Part shown: positions 46,513 to 58,268 of the stretch, in pieces | How the letters are laid out: every line of letters starts with the position of its first letter | Numbering within the stretch: the stretch's first letter is position 1 | Assembly (NCBI GenBank): GCA_004369085.1 | Contig: ML210149.1 | Coordinates: 186,001-250,000, forward strand | Length of the DNA: 64,000 bases | Source: Coprinopsis marcescibilis | Lineage: Eukaryota; Basidiomycota; Agaricomycetes; Agaricales; Psathyrellaceae | Reading direction: 5' to 3' | The notes under the pieces: model-generated | Seen by the model: the letters and a program-made list of their open reading frames with translations, nothing else | What the model was told of the DNA's origin: nothing | The model's database searches: none | Translations under genes and position numbers: made by a program

Positions 46513-49348
46513 ATGGAGGATACGACCGCTAAGACGCCAGTGACTGTAGATCGGCGGACACTACCACCTGGCACAGCACCGATCAAAGCCCAGTAAGTGT
46601 TTCCTCCCTTGCGCAACAAGTTCACGACGATTCTCTTCAACCATTGGGTGATTGTTGAACGTTAGATGTTCATATAAGATTCACATAGATATTTACTCTC
46701 TACGAAACCCCGGGCTACACCCGATGATGATGCAGCCGAAGGCGCAACGACAGCTCGGTCTGGAGCGCGACGTGGGGACGGGGACAACGACGTCAACGCA
46801 GGACAGGGTCTGTCAAAAAGAGCACTGGCGAGGGAACAGAAGAAATCTCAGCGTGGTGCGAACAAGGCCAGGCGGTTCGGCAAAGTCAGAGATGAGGTGG
46901 ACCTGTGCTGGAGGGTCGCGAATGGTGCGGTATGTGAATATGGGGCAGAAAAGTGAGTCTGGCCGAGTTATTTCTCTCCTTGGTATACCGTTGCTGACAG
47001 GCGGTTGTTATTAGCTGCCGCTTTACGCATGACGTTGTGACGTATCTTGAGTCGAAGACACCGGATTTGAGAATACCTCAAGTTTCCGAGATTTCAGACG
47101 CGGTACCGTTTGTAACGAGTGAAATTTCGACGATCAGGAAACCTGGTTCGAAATACCCCAACGTCGACTATGGAACAGAGTGCCCTATTTTCCAAGAAAG
47201 TGGGGAGTGCAGGTTCGTTTTGCCCTCTATATGTGCGCTAACAGGGAATGAGTGTTTATATGGCTATAGATACGGTTATAAATGCAGATTCATGGGTGGA
47301 CATGCTTCGGAAGATGCGGAAGGCAACATCACCTTGACTGAGAATCAAGACAAGAAAGCACAGGCTGCATTGACCACACATGAGATGAACTTTGCCAGTG
47401 CAGAGGTTCAGAAACTGTTGCGGTCGAAAAAGGTGAGAAATACCGATGTGGTGGCTTACTTTTCTTACCCGTTTATTAGTATCCCACCCCAATCGCGAAA
47501 GCTTATCTCGAGGAAATCAAGAATACGGACGAAAACTCGACAGCAAAGCCCAAGGACCCGGAGGTGCCCTCTGTAGAGGAGCCCGCTTCACACACTAATG
47601 AGACGGCAAATAGCGCGGTTCCGCCTATACGCTTGGAAGAAAATGGGGCAGATGCTATGGCAGTAGACGAAATCGTGCTGAAGCGCACGGGAGATTTGAC
47701 GTCGCAGCAAGATGCGCCAGATGTCCCCGCGCGGTTTTCTGAAAAGAAACGGCTTGATTGGGCAGGAAAAACTTGTATGGGCATTTCGCGCTTCTTCCGT
47801 TCAATCTTTCTAACATGAGCATTCAGACCTAGCTCCCCTTACAACTGTCGGGAATCTGGTACGTCTAGATCCCCTTGTGAATTATGCAACCTGACCCTTT
47901 GAAAGCCCTTCCGTCGGTTATGTGTGAAACTTGGTGCTGATATCACTTGTGGAGAGAGTAAGCCCCTGTTTGTTATACTTTCTGTCTTCAAACTGACTTG
48001 CTTTGAACTTTGTGCAGTGGGATTGGCAAATTCCTTTTTGGCAGGCTCAAAGGAAGAATGGTCCCTTGTCAGACGGCATCCCAGCGAATCTATTTTTGGC
48101 ATCCAAGTAGCTGGAAATAAGCCACATACATTGGTCCCAACAGCAGAAATCATCGGTCGCGAATTCCCCAATACTGTAGATTTTGTGGACCTCAACTGCG
48201 GCTGCCCGATAGACTTGGTCTTCAGGGCTGGAAGTGGCTCAGCTCGTAAGTTTTTTGCGTGTCCCCGTACGAACAATCAGTGACTAATGGTGTGAAAGTT
48301 CTTGACTCTGCTGGGAAGTTGGGGAAAATCATTGTTGGAATGAATAAAGCACTGGGAGAGATTCCCTTGACAGTCAAGCTCAGGACTGGAGTCAAGGAGG
48401 GCAGGAATAACGCACATAAACTGATGCCTCGTGTGGCAACGGAGTGGCAGGCAAGCGCCCTTACGGTCAGTAACCCAAGTTTGAATCATAGCAAAAAATC
48501 TGATCGATCCTTTAGCTCCATGGTAGAACGCGGCAGCAGCGTTACACTAAATCAGCGGATTGGAACTACATCAAGGAATGTGTGGAAGCTGTTCGTGCCA
48601 AGGAAGCTGAAGAAGATCGTAAGTGTTTTAAACGCTATCCGTCGATTGTTTGTCTGATGCAATGTTTATAGTCGCTCCTGTCCCGATTTTCGGAGGCGGC
48701 GACTGTTATTCTGCTCAAGATTACTGGGAGAAACGAGAGAAATATGGAGTCGACGGAATTATGATTGCCAGGGGAGCCTTGATCAAACCATGGATTTTCA
48801 CCGAAGTCAAGGAACACAGAGAATGGGATATCAGTGCTAGAGAGAGATTGGACCTGATGCGGGATGTAAGCTTTGTCCATGTAATTCAGGTGGCCCGCTG
48901 CTAACAGTAATGCCATGCTAGTACGTGGAATTCGGGCTCAAGTGCGTTTTTCCCTTTTTTTCGCAAACCATAGCTGACCCTTGAGCAGCCACTTCGGTAC
49001 CGATACTGCTGGTGTCAACACTACCCGGCGGTATCTGTGTGAAGCACTGTCTTTCCAATATCGCTACGTGCCAATCGGCTTGCTTGAAACTCTTCCGCCG
49101 AAGATCAACGAGCGCGCGCCAGCCTTCACTGGTCGAAACGATTTGGGTACGCCCTGGTTTATTTACATTTGCCCTGCTTGTGCTAAATAACCGGTTCTTT
49201 CCGCTCAACAGAAACGCTTCTTGCCAGCCCTGACAGCAGTGATTGGGTCAAGGTATCAGAGATGTTCCTCGGACCGCCACCACCAGGATGGATATTTACT
49301 CCGAAGCATAAAAGCAACTCGTACGGCGGGGAAGAAAGCCAAGGATAA
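46513..49348 (+). CDS. dus3: tRNA-dihydrouridine(47) synthase DUS3
   Basis: FMN-dependent enzyme reducing U47 in the variable loop of tRNAs. About ten exons. The N-terminus carries two CCCH zinc fingers ([21 protein letters not shown] and [18 protein letters not shown]), specific to Dus3. The catalytic TIM barrel starts [16 protein letters not shown] and contains [26 protein letters not shown] with the catalytic Cys region, [33 protein letters not shown] and [15 protein letters not shown], followed by the helical RNA-binding domain ([15 protein letters not shown]) to [15 protein letters not shown]. The middle linker is acidic. Housekeeping gene sitting between two P450 paralogues. Confidence 0.93.
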
Positions 49349-49916
49349 TCGGCTTGGAAGTATCAACATGCTGACCAGATAGATGCAAAAAGCCGCGCCG
49401 AACATCCGCTATAGTCAGTTTCGTACGAATCAAAGTTGGTCGGTTTACCGCTAAAGCCAAGTCATCAGAGGGTTTCACAGTTTACGTGACATGATTACCG
49501 GGTTTGCGAAGCACCGTTGTAAATGTCCAGCCTTCTCCATTCATCGCCGGTAGATTCATTCCTTGCTCTGTCCGCAGTTTGATTGCAGTCACTCAATCAT
49601 GGCTACGGGTCCTTCACGAAACGTTTGCCTACTGAGATTTGTGCTGGTATGCGGGGAGTACTGAAATTCTTGACACGGAAATTTCCGTTGCTTTCCTTCA
49701 GCGATCTGACCCTGTAGCCCGAAAAGCGCATGACTTTGTGGGCAGCTACGCTGGGGCGCTCAGCGCTCAGGCTCGTACCGCCGCTTGCTCATCCGGCATT
49801 CTATCACACATCACTTGTTCGGTGGCTGATACTCATATATCATACGACCCCTGCAAGATTCCTGAAACCGTTATATATTCCAGGTCAGCTCAGGAACGTC
49901 TCATCACTGTTTAGCG
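49349..49916. other. Intergenic between DUS3 and P450 B
   Basis: 3' flank of DUS3 and promoter of the second P450; TATA-like string at about 49872. No exon recognised. Confidence 0.5.
49872..49878 (+). promoter_or_regulatory. TATA-like element of P450 B
   Basis: TATATATTC-type string about 40 bp before the ATG at 49917; implies a very short 5' UTR if used. Confidence 0.3.
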
Positions 49917-52482
49917 ATGTCTCCAACTGCAGGCCAGGTCCTCGGCGCATCCTTTCTGGCTTGGGCGCTCTGGCGCATCCTAAAGCAACGCACGACCAAA
50001 AGCCCTCTGGACAATCTTGACGGACCAGCCCCAAAAAGCTTCTTGAAAGGTCGGAGGGAGTTCTGTCGTTGATTATCGTCTCGCTGACGCTGCTCTTCCT
50101 TCAACTCTCAGGTAGTTTTTCCGAACTGGTCAACCCTCACGCATGGGACTACCACATTGAAGTGGCAGAAAAATGTGCGTCACCAGACCCATGTACGCTT
50201 CCAGTGTAGACCTCTAACGAGATCTAGATGGCTCTGTCTTCAAATTCAGTGGATACCTGGGTGTAAGTCTGGCCCGTGCACCGTTACGTAGCAATTCATA
50301 GACTGACGTTTGGGATGATAGCAAGAGGCACTTTACGCGTTTGATCCAAAGGCGCTGCACCACATCTTAATCAAGGTGAGTATTACGTCTTGGGTCTCCA
50401 GAGATATTTTCATGAACATGAAGTCTTAGGATACCGACGTTTTCCATGAGATGGAGGCCTTCCTGGCGTAAGTCGCGAAAATCACTGGCATCCAACTCTG
50501 ATACGATCGAATATTAGAGGCAACAAAATCGTATTTGGGGAGGGGCTTCTCGCTACCGATGGTAAAGTTTTGGGAGCTACAGTCATGCCGTCTATCTAAC
50601 ATATATTCTTACAGGGGATAAACATCGGAAACAAAGGAAAATGATTAATCCGGTCTTCTCGATTAACCATATGCGCGAGATGGGTACGTTTGCACCCCTT
50701 GAACGGCACAATCGCAGCGTCCAGCTTGATGTTTTATCTCACAGTGCCTACTTTCTATGAAGTTATGCATAAGGTGTGTGACAGAAGCGCGTCTGCTTCA
50801 CCTCGACTTTCGACATAGATTCACTGATATGGCTCCAGCTTCGTGATGGGCTCGACGAAGAACTGCAGGGTAGTTCAAAAGAAGTAGGTGCATGTCGGCT
50901 CTTCCCGAGGTAATTGGATCAATACTTTTCTTAGATCGACATGCTTTCCTGGGTCACTCGTACCTCCTTGGAACTAATTGGTCAGAGTGGTCTCGGGCAC
51001 TCTTTCGACTCCTTGAAGGGAAAGGATGGTGTGCATCCTTATTGTACCTCAGCTAAGACACTCATGTATGCATCTCGATGTGCACGCAATCGCAACATAT
51101 ACCAGCTGACAACTCATTTCAATTCTACAGTGAAGCACTTGGCTCGTTGAACTTTACTCGAAACGCTATTGTACCTTTGGTTCACAACATAGGCTCGCCC
51201 AAATTTCGACGCACCGCCCTCGACTTTATCAGTCTATTCTGGCCGAATGTGAAACGGCTGAGGGACATCGTGGATGTTATGGATCAAACGTCGTTAGAGA
51301 TCTTCAACGCCAAGAAGAAAGCCTTACTCGAAGGAAACGATGCGCTCGAGAAACATGCTGGCCGAGGAAAGGATTTGATCAGTATTCTGAGTACGTTTCG
51401 TCTCTGCGTGTTGGGGCCCCGAGGGACCTGATTATCTCTCTTAGTGAAAGCCAATATGGAAGCCAATGAAGAAGACAAACTGCCTGACGCTGAGGTACTT
51501 GGCCAAATGACGTGAGTGCCTGGTGGTATCATTGGTGAAATGGGCTGACGGACATCTTGAACCTATCTCTCCAGAACCATTACGTTTGCTGCAATGGATA
51601 CTACATCCAATTCTTTAAGTCGCATCCTCCATATACTAGGCGAAAATCCCGAAGCCCAGGAAAGGTTAAGGAAAGAAATACTCGACGCCGAAGAAGAACA
51701 TGGGCAGCTCGATCACGATGCATTGGTCCATCTTCCATTTCTCGATGCTGTCCTTCGGGAAACACTTCGACTGTAAGTTGCATGCCCGACTTTTTTCTAT
51801 CGCAGGTCTGATATCGTCATTAGTTACCCGGCATTGCCACTTCTCGCCCGAGAGTAAGCCCTCAGACCTGCAGTCAATTCTGTATGAATCTCATTACATT
51901 ATTTCAGGGCCCGATCGGACGGGATACTACCACTTCATACCCCAGTCAAAGGTGTGAATGGAGAAGAAATTTCGGAAATCTTTGTGCCCAAAGGAATGAC
52001 GATTCTCATTTCCGTTCTTGCTGCTAACAGAAACCGCGAGCTCTGGGGCCCTGACGTTCACGAATGGAAGCCTGAAAGATGGTTGGCGCCTATTCCAGAT
52101 GCTGTGGTCAAAGCCAAGATGCCAGGAGTTTACTCCCATTTGTCAGCCCTAATTTCTCTCTCTCATCAGTTTAAAGCTAATGGCATCTATAGAATGACGT
52201 TCTTTGGCGGTGGCAGAGCATGCATCGGCTTCAAGTTTGCGCAGTTAGAAATGAGTCCGTCAATTCTTCCACTATTGCCTCTGCTCCGTGAATTTACTAT
52301 GCCTGGTCTTTTCAGAGGTTGCGCTCGCCGTGTTGCTGAAGAATTACAAGTTTGAATGTCAACGCAAGGACATTTTATGGGAGATGACCGGCATTCCACG
52401 ACCTGTTATTAAAACAGGCGGATCGCTGACCCCGCAATTGCCTCTGAAGGTCACTCCCCTGCATGCTGCCCCAGGCATTTAG
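49917..52482 (+). CDS. Cytochrome P450 monooxygenase (paralogue B of the pair around DUS3)
   Basis: Multi-exon P450. N-terminal anchor (VLGASFLAWALWRILK), then SFSELVNPHAWDYHIE, EALYAFDPKALHHILIK, GLLATDGDKHRKQRKMINPVF, WVTRTSLELIGQSGLGHSFDSL, I-helix FAAMDTTSN, K-helix ETLR, KPERW and heme loop GGGRACIGFKFAQLEM. Ends PLKVTPLHAAPGI. Compared with paralogue A: shared segments include RDIVDV, ALEKHAGRG-type and AMDTTSNSLSRIL versus AMDTTSNALSRIF, with identical exon-boundary positions. The gene looks intact. It is on the opposite strand to paralogue A, with DUS3 in between. Substrate unknown. Confidence 0.93.
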
Positions 52483-52990
52483 CTATGAATCGGTTAAACT
52501 CGACCGAGTCTAGGGCTTGAGCACTATATATACATTTCTTTGCGCTACCATACAAGTGAACTTGAACATTTAATTCCTGATCTCGCTCCGTTTAGCATTT
52601 ACATCCTGAAAGCAAAGCTCAACCAATCGACCTTCAGATCGTTAGTTGAATACCCAACGCAGTTATGTAAATCCACTACAGTTATCTCCTCTCGAAAGAA
52701 AGTATGCAACTTAGTTAGAGCAAATCATCGCTGATGGAGTAGTCACAGGTTCAGGAAAAGGGCCGTTCAGCAGGTTCTGACGCGGCTATATGTTGTATAC
52801 GTAGATTTACAAATGCATGTACAATGAGAATAGATAATTATGTCAATTTATGTGCAGGATGTAAGATGCTAAACACAAGAAATGGATTCAAAGTAAGTGA
52901 AAAGAAGTCATGACGCGATCTCACAGATTCCGAGAAGATAGCCAAAGTATGGGTATGAGATATGTAGAGGTTCGAAGAAAGCCTCTGCGA
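52483..52990. other. Intergenic between convergent P450 B and Snf2 genes
   Basis: 3' flanks only; AT-rich around 52790-52870. No feature recognised. Confidence 0.5.
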
Positions 52991-55900
52991 TTAGAGCTTT
53001 CGTCTGAAATGCAGGTCATCGTCGGAGTCGTCGTCGGCATCCCTTGCACCAGGTCGGAACAGCGCGAGCAAATCGTCCATGCCAAGGCGCATATTCTTGA
53101 TTTTGTCTCCACTTAACGCAGCCTGAGCCAGAGTGCGTTTCTTCTCCTGTAGTTCAAGAATACGATCTTCGACGGTTCCATCAATCTTGAGTTTGTAAAT
53201 ATTGACGTCCCTTGTTTGACCGAATCGATGAGCTCGGTCAAAGGCCTGTTCCTCAAGAGCAGGATTCCACCAAAGGTCAACAAGAATCACGTTGTTGCAA
53301 GAAGTCAAGTTCAAGCCTTGAAGAGATGATAAGCGAGTGCTAATGTAATATTAGAGTGACGAGCCATACCAGTGTTTCCTGCTTTGAACGACAGGAGGAT
53401 GACACGAATAGTCTTGCTGTTCTTGATCGTTTCTAACGCTGCTTCTCTATCTTTCGCCTGCATCGATCCGTCGTCTAATTAAGTCCAGGTAAATGAGCAT
53501 GTTTGAGAAAGAGAAAGTCAAACTACTCACACCGCGTGAATTTGATCCCTCTCTCCTTCAAAAACGGTTGAATAAGATCCATCATCGACGTAAACTGCGA
53601 AAAGATGATAGTCTTCTCTTCAGAGTTAGACCTTTCATCAACATCCTCCAAGAGCTTGAGAATCATCCTGATCTTTGCGGATGAAGGCATGTCCAGTTCA
53701 GCCTGCTTCGCAGTTTTCGCCAGGCTAATACATCCTCGACAATGATTCCTCCACTCTCCTTCACCAGAAGAAGAATCGTCAATGCTAACCGTCGCAGTTT
53801 GCAAATCAGGACAACAGTCAAAAGGGCAAAGTTCAAACGAACGACATACTCAACGTTACAAAGATGGCATTTGCGAGTGACACCCATCTGATTGAAAGCG
53901 GCAACCAAATCGTCAGCATCCTCGCCTTCGTCTTCCTTCGTCTTGGGAGCGGATTCGATGGCCTCTACATCCTTCTTGTAGTCTTTAGACACCAGCAAGG
54001 GGTGGTTACAGGCTGCGAGACCAACATAAGTGGGCGTAAGGATTACAGAAGAAAGAGAACATACCTTGTCTGAGACGAAGCAACAGAAGCAAGACCGAGA
54101 AGTAGTTGTTGTTCTGGGCTTTGCTATTTGCTTTCATGATCTTGTCCAGGGCGACTTCCATCTTGGACTCGAGTGCTTGATAGAACACTTTCTCAGTTCC
54201 ATCAAATGGACACGATATAACCTCCACAGTGCGTTTAGGCAAGTCAATCAGAGCTTTGCCGTTAACTGTATCCAGCTTCCTGCGCCTAAGCATGATTTGC
54301 TTCAGTATAACCTGAACGTCACAATCGTCAGTCCGGCATCATGCACGAAGTGTCACGTTCACAAACCTGAAGTCGTTTCATGGCGAGCCCAGCTCCTCGC
54401 CCACTAGTGATTGGTTGTCCAACTTGTTCATTAAATGTCGCCCATTCCGAGTAGGGCTTGATGCGGAGAAACTTCATAAGCGAATACAGTTCAACAACAT
54501 TGTTCTGCCTATGAGAAATTGATTTCTGTTAAGAGGCTGAAATGAATATAGGGATACGTACATCGGCGTTCCGGTAAGGCACCATCTGAACTTGGTATCC
54601 AGCTCGCAACAGGCAATGGCGCCCTTGGTCTTGACATTCTTGATGTTGTGTGCTTCATCTACACAGCGTTAGTTAGCACGAAAAGCATCTGCACCAGTGA
54701 CGCGTTGACGTATGCATACCAAGAACAACACGCAGCCATTTCACACCATATATCGCACATTTCTTCTTGGCCTTGCTCTTGCTCGCACTGGACTTCTTCG
54801 CCTTGATGGCAGCAATAGAATCGCTATCGGAGTCCGAGTCCGAGTCGTCGCTGACACTCTTTGACTTGCCCTTCTTGGCTGTCGCAGGAGCGTTTGCCGG
54901 TAGCCCAGGCGCATACACTCCGTACTCGGATTTGACGGTGTCATACGTGGTAACAACAACGTTGTACTTCTTCAGAACGGACGGGTCTGAAACTCAAGTC
55001 AGTGACTTGCACAACACTGCTCTCATAATACGAACCTGCGGTACGCCCAGTTCCCTGATGCTTGAGCACTTTGAGAAATGTCATCTTCTCAATCTCGCTG
55101 GCCCATTGACCAACTAGAGCCAGTGGACAAACAACCCTGCAAGCACATTAGCGTCTGCCCAAAACCAAAATCCTTCGAAACTAGACGAACAGTGTGCAGC
55201 CACTTGATCCAGCTTTCCTATCTTCCTTCGTAGCTTCTCCTTCAACGATGCGCGCTAATGTTTGAATCGTCTTTCCCAAACTGTTGAGATGCCTATGTCA
55301 GGGACTCATCCAAGCGGAAGGTAGCAGCATCTTACCCCATATCATCAGCGAGAATACCACCAAAGCACTTCTTGCTTGTGTTTTCACGATCAGTCATCCA
55401 CTTGCGACCAATTACTTGATGAGCGAGAAGTTTAACACCATCTCTAAAGCCGTCCACAATCGCATCGTCCATGTTGACGACAACTTCAACATCTTCGTTC
55501 ATCGAATTGCCCACAAGATCCTTCAGAGCAGTTTCCGTCTCATTCGGCGGCATATATTGGTATTCGGCACCGAAGCCAGTAGGCACCGCGATGGCATCCT
55601 GGTAACCAGATAATTTTGGCTGCGGAAAAGTGTCCTTCACCTTGGGCGGATAAGAAGGATTGAACGAGGGTGGTTTGATTACCGCCTTCTGCACATTGTA
55701 CGAGGGCTGGGAAGGTTTGTATCTATTCAAGCCTATTAGAGAGGCACGAAGAATGAGAAAGGCTCTTACGGTTGAGCAACCACAACATCGCCGTCCGAAT
55801 CATCAGAGGAAACCACGATCGGCTTGCTTCTTGGTTTATTTGATCGCTCAACAACCGAAGACTCTGAGCTTGTTGACGCAACAGACTGTTAAGTAGCTCA

Positions 55901-56180
55901 GTAAAGTTAACTTTGTTATATATCGCCCAAAAGCTCACAATGGTCTGACTTGGCTTTCGTGGTTGAATTGGCTGCGGCCTGGTCACGTCGAGGAACCGTG
56001 GGTCATCAGCAAAGCGTCGTCGTCTATTCGCTGTGTCAATTTCATATTCTCGACCATATAAGATATCCGTACAGTGCCTCCATAGCCAATTGCGCGTAGT
56101 GAGCTGTCAACGAGGCTCACTGGGGAGTTGGACGGAAGGAAGCCAGGAAAGTGGCGGTGTGGCGAGTTCGACGCGCTCAT
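52991..56180 (-). CDS. Snf2-family DNA-dependent ATPase, Rad5/Rad16 group
   Basis: Large multi-exon gene. Helicase lobe 1: KLLAHQVIGRKWM, GGILADDMGLGKTIQ (Walker A), TLFVVCPLALVGQW, DEAHNIKN (DEAH box), WCLTGTPMQNNVVELYSL. A Ser/Asp-rich insert (DDSDSDSDSDS) lies inside lobe 1. Between the lobes is a shortened zinc-finger-like element CHLCN ... HCRGC rather than a full RING. Lobe 2: [55 protein letters not shown] (motifs V and VI). Likely a DNA-repair or chromatin translocase in the nucleus. The 5' end is problematic: the ATG frame at 56180 and the conserved frame downstream do not join cleanly near 56070. Confidence 0.88.
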
Positions 56181-56310
56181 TTAAGTAGATGGACACGTGA
56201 TCATTGTTCGACTTCAGCGCCAAGCCTTTTATAACGGCGATCATTTAGGTGATCAAGGCGTAAGGAACGTGGAGGAGAGGATCTGCAAAACACGAAACAA
56301 GGTCATAAAA

Positions 56311-56330
56311 TGGATAGATGGATGGATGAC
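56311..56330. repeat. ATGG-type short tandem repeat
   Basis: Several ATGG/ATAG units in a row between the Snf2 and dioxygenase genes; too short for anything but a microsatellite. Confidence 0.5.
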
Positions 56331-56381
56331 AGTACATGCTAGGATATAGTAATCTAGGATAACAGGAGCATTTGACCGAAC

Positions 56382-57767
56382 CTACGACGATGCAAGCTTC
56401 GTCAGACCAACCCTCACCCTATCCGATACAGCATCAGCCTCGAGGTAGCAACCCTTCAGCCACCGATTGGTCATAGAGTCCCCACTGCCGAATTTCACCC
56501 CAGGAACCCAATCGGCACCTTCTTTCTCCTGGAATGCCGTCCTGGCATGCAAAACTCTCCGGTTGTCAAACAACACGCAATCTCCTTCCCTCAGGGTATA
56601 ACTGTAGGTATTCTGGGGATCGTCGAGTATGTCGCTGAATTTGCGCAAAGCAGGATAAAATTCTGCCGGAGTACCCAAAGGTAATGGGCCCTGGAATGGT
56701 GGCGAGTAGTTGATATGAGAGATTGGGGGAGGCGATGTTAATGATAGGTTGGAAGCGTCCTTGGCAGGATCCTCGAGCTGAATAGTTGGGTGCTGTTTAT
56801 AAAGATGATGTCCGTCATTCAGGTATTGGAATGCGACCGGGGTCGTGGTCAAAAGGTCGAACTGGGCCCTATCCTGGTGGAAGAGTGTGTGCGATGCATG
56901 AAGGGCATCGACAAAGAACGAGGTCCCGCCTATCACCCGGTTCCGTAGGCAGTGGAGAGCTTGGAAACGGGGAGGATGGTGGAAGTACCTATTCAGGCGT
57001 CAAAACAACCCCGAGGCCTAGAGGGAGATCACTTACAAAAGGTCCATGTGCAAGCCAAGGTCCAGATTGGTATAGGCAATGTTCTTGCTATTCTGAACAT
57101 TGATTACATCCCACAGCTCCCCATAGAATGTCCTTCTAATCTCTCCAAACTTCTCTGCCAAAGTCTTGAGCTCACACGTCTCGTTCACCTTCTCCTCCGT
57201 CGGCACCCCAGTCACAAACACCAGTCCGTACTTCAAGAGTTGGCTCATAGCATCCACCAACCCTGTACGCTCCTGCAGAGACCCGTACTCAACAAACAAA
57301 TTCGGGGACTTGGTAATTGTCGCAGACGTCCACGGTGTCGATTCCGTCCGTTCAGAAAAATGTGCCTCCTTCAGACTCTGCTCATTCGCATGTACCCTCA
57401 GAAACTCGCGGGCAAAAAACGACGTCCTTCCATCCGCCCATCGAATCTCAACGCCATCCTCCGATACCCGAACACCAGTCTCAGCTGAACCCTCCCCAAC
57501 ATTAATCTTCGCTCCATCCTTCAGATTAGCTGGCTTGGTATCCAATGGGACATCAGAGCTGCGATGGAGTTTCTGCCTCGTCGATGGATGCACGGATTCC
57601 GGCGCTTGACAGGAATCCCGAAGCCAGATATATGGGAACGACGTATCCTTGAGTGAATGTACAATCAAGGCATCCCGGGAAGTCGTAACGGACGTCCAAG
57701 TGCGCACGGAGCAGGCCGCACGGGTTGGGAGGCGCTGAAGGATCTGTGTACCCGTCTTCAAGAGCAT
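56382..57767 (-). CDS. Gamma-butyrobetaine dioxygenase-type 2-oxoglutarate/Fe(II) oxygenase
   Basis: Two exons (57767-57037 and 56988-56382) with a 48 bp intron give 445 residues. Residues 1-30 (basic and Ser/Thr-rich, LLKTGTQILQRLPTRAACSV) look like a mitochondrial presequence. Then comes the N-terminal BBOX zinc/fold region (FPYIWLRDSCQ ... DGVEIRWADGR), and the TauD-type catalytic domain: LLKYGLVFVTGVP, the iron ligands HMD in TNLDLGLHMDLL, FFVDALHASHTLF, and the distal VLFDNRRVLHARTAF with the second His. Such enzymes (BBOX1) perform the last step of carnitine biosynthesis; the related TMLH shares the layout, so which of the two cannot be settled. Confidence 0.85.
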
Positions 57768-58268
57768 CGTCAGCGGTTCGCAAAGATGAAGTTGATCGCA
57801 GTCGTAGGTGGCAGAAGGTGAAACGAAGTTCTACAGAGCTCTACGCACCGGACGGAGAACCAAGAAACTATGGGGTAATCGTTAATCCGGATCTCATCAG
57901 TTTACCATGGTACCAGTTTGTCGTCCCCGCATCTAGCCCTTGCGCATGATTTTCGGTTTTCACGCTAACTGGTCGAACAGAAGAAAAATCATGTGGGTTC
58001 GTTTGAGTGGTTCACAGAAAGCAACGGTTGTGTGGTCCTCGAGTGCTATCGAATGCAGGGATCAACCTAGGTCCTGAGGCCTGAAGATGCATTCATTCAT
58101 GCCGTGGTCATAGTGGTCAAGAGGAGACCTTCAGACCACGACGCGTCAGAGTTGTAAGCAAGATGTGGCGTTTCACACACGCTCGTCGATATGCAAGCCG
58201 ATGCAAGTATACAGTGCGTAAATGTAATAGATGAGATATATATATACTATACAATTGTGCAATAGAGC
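57768..58268. other. Intergenic between dioxygenase start and MaoC stop
   Basis: AT-rich at 58220-58255. Holds the dioxygenase promoter. No exon recognised. Confidence 0.5.
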
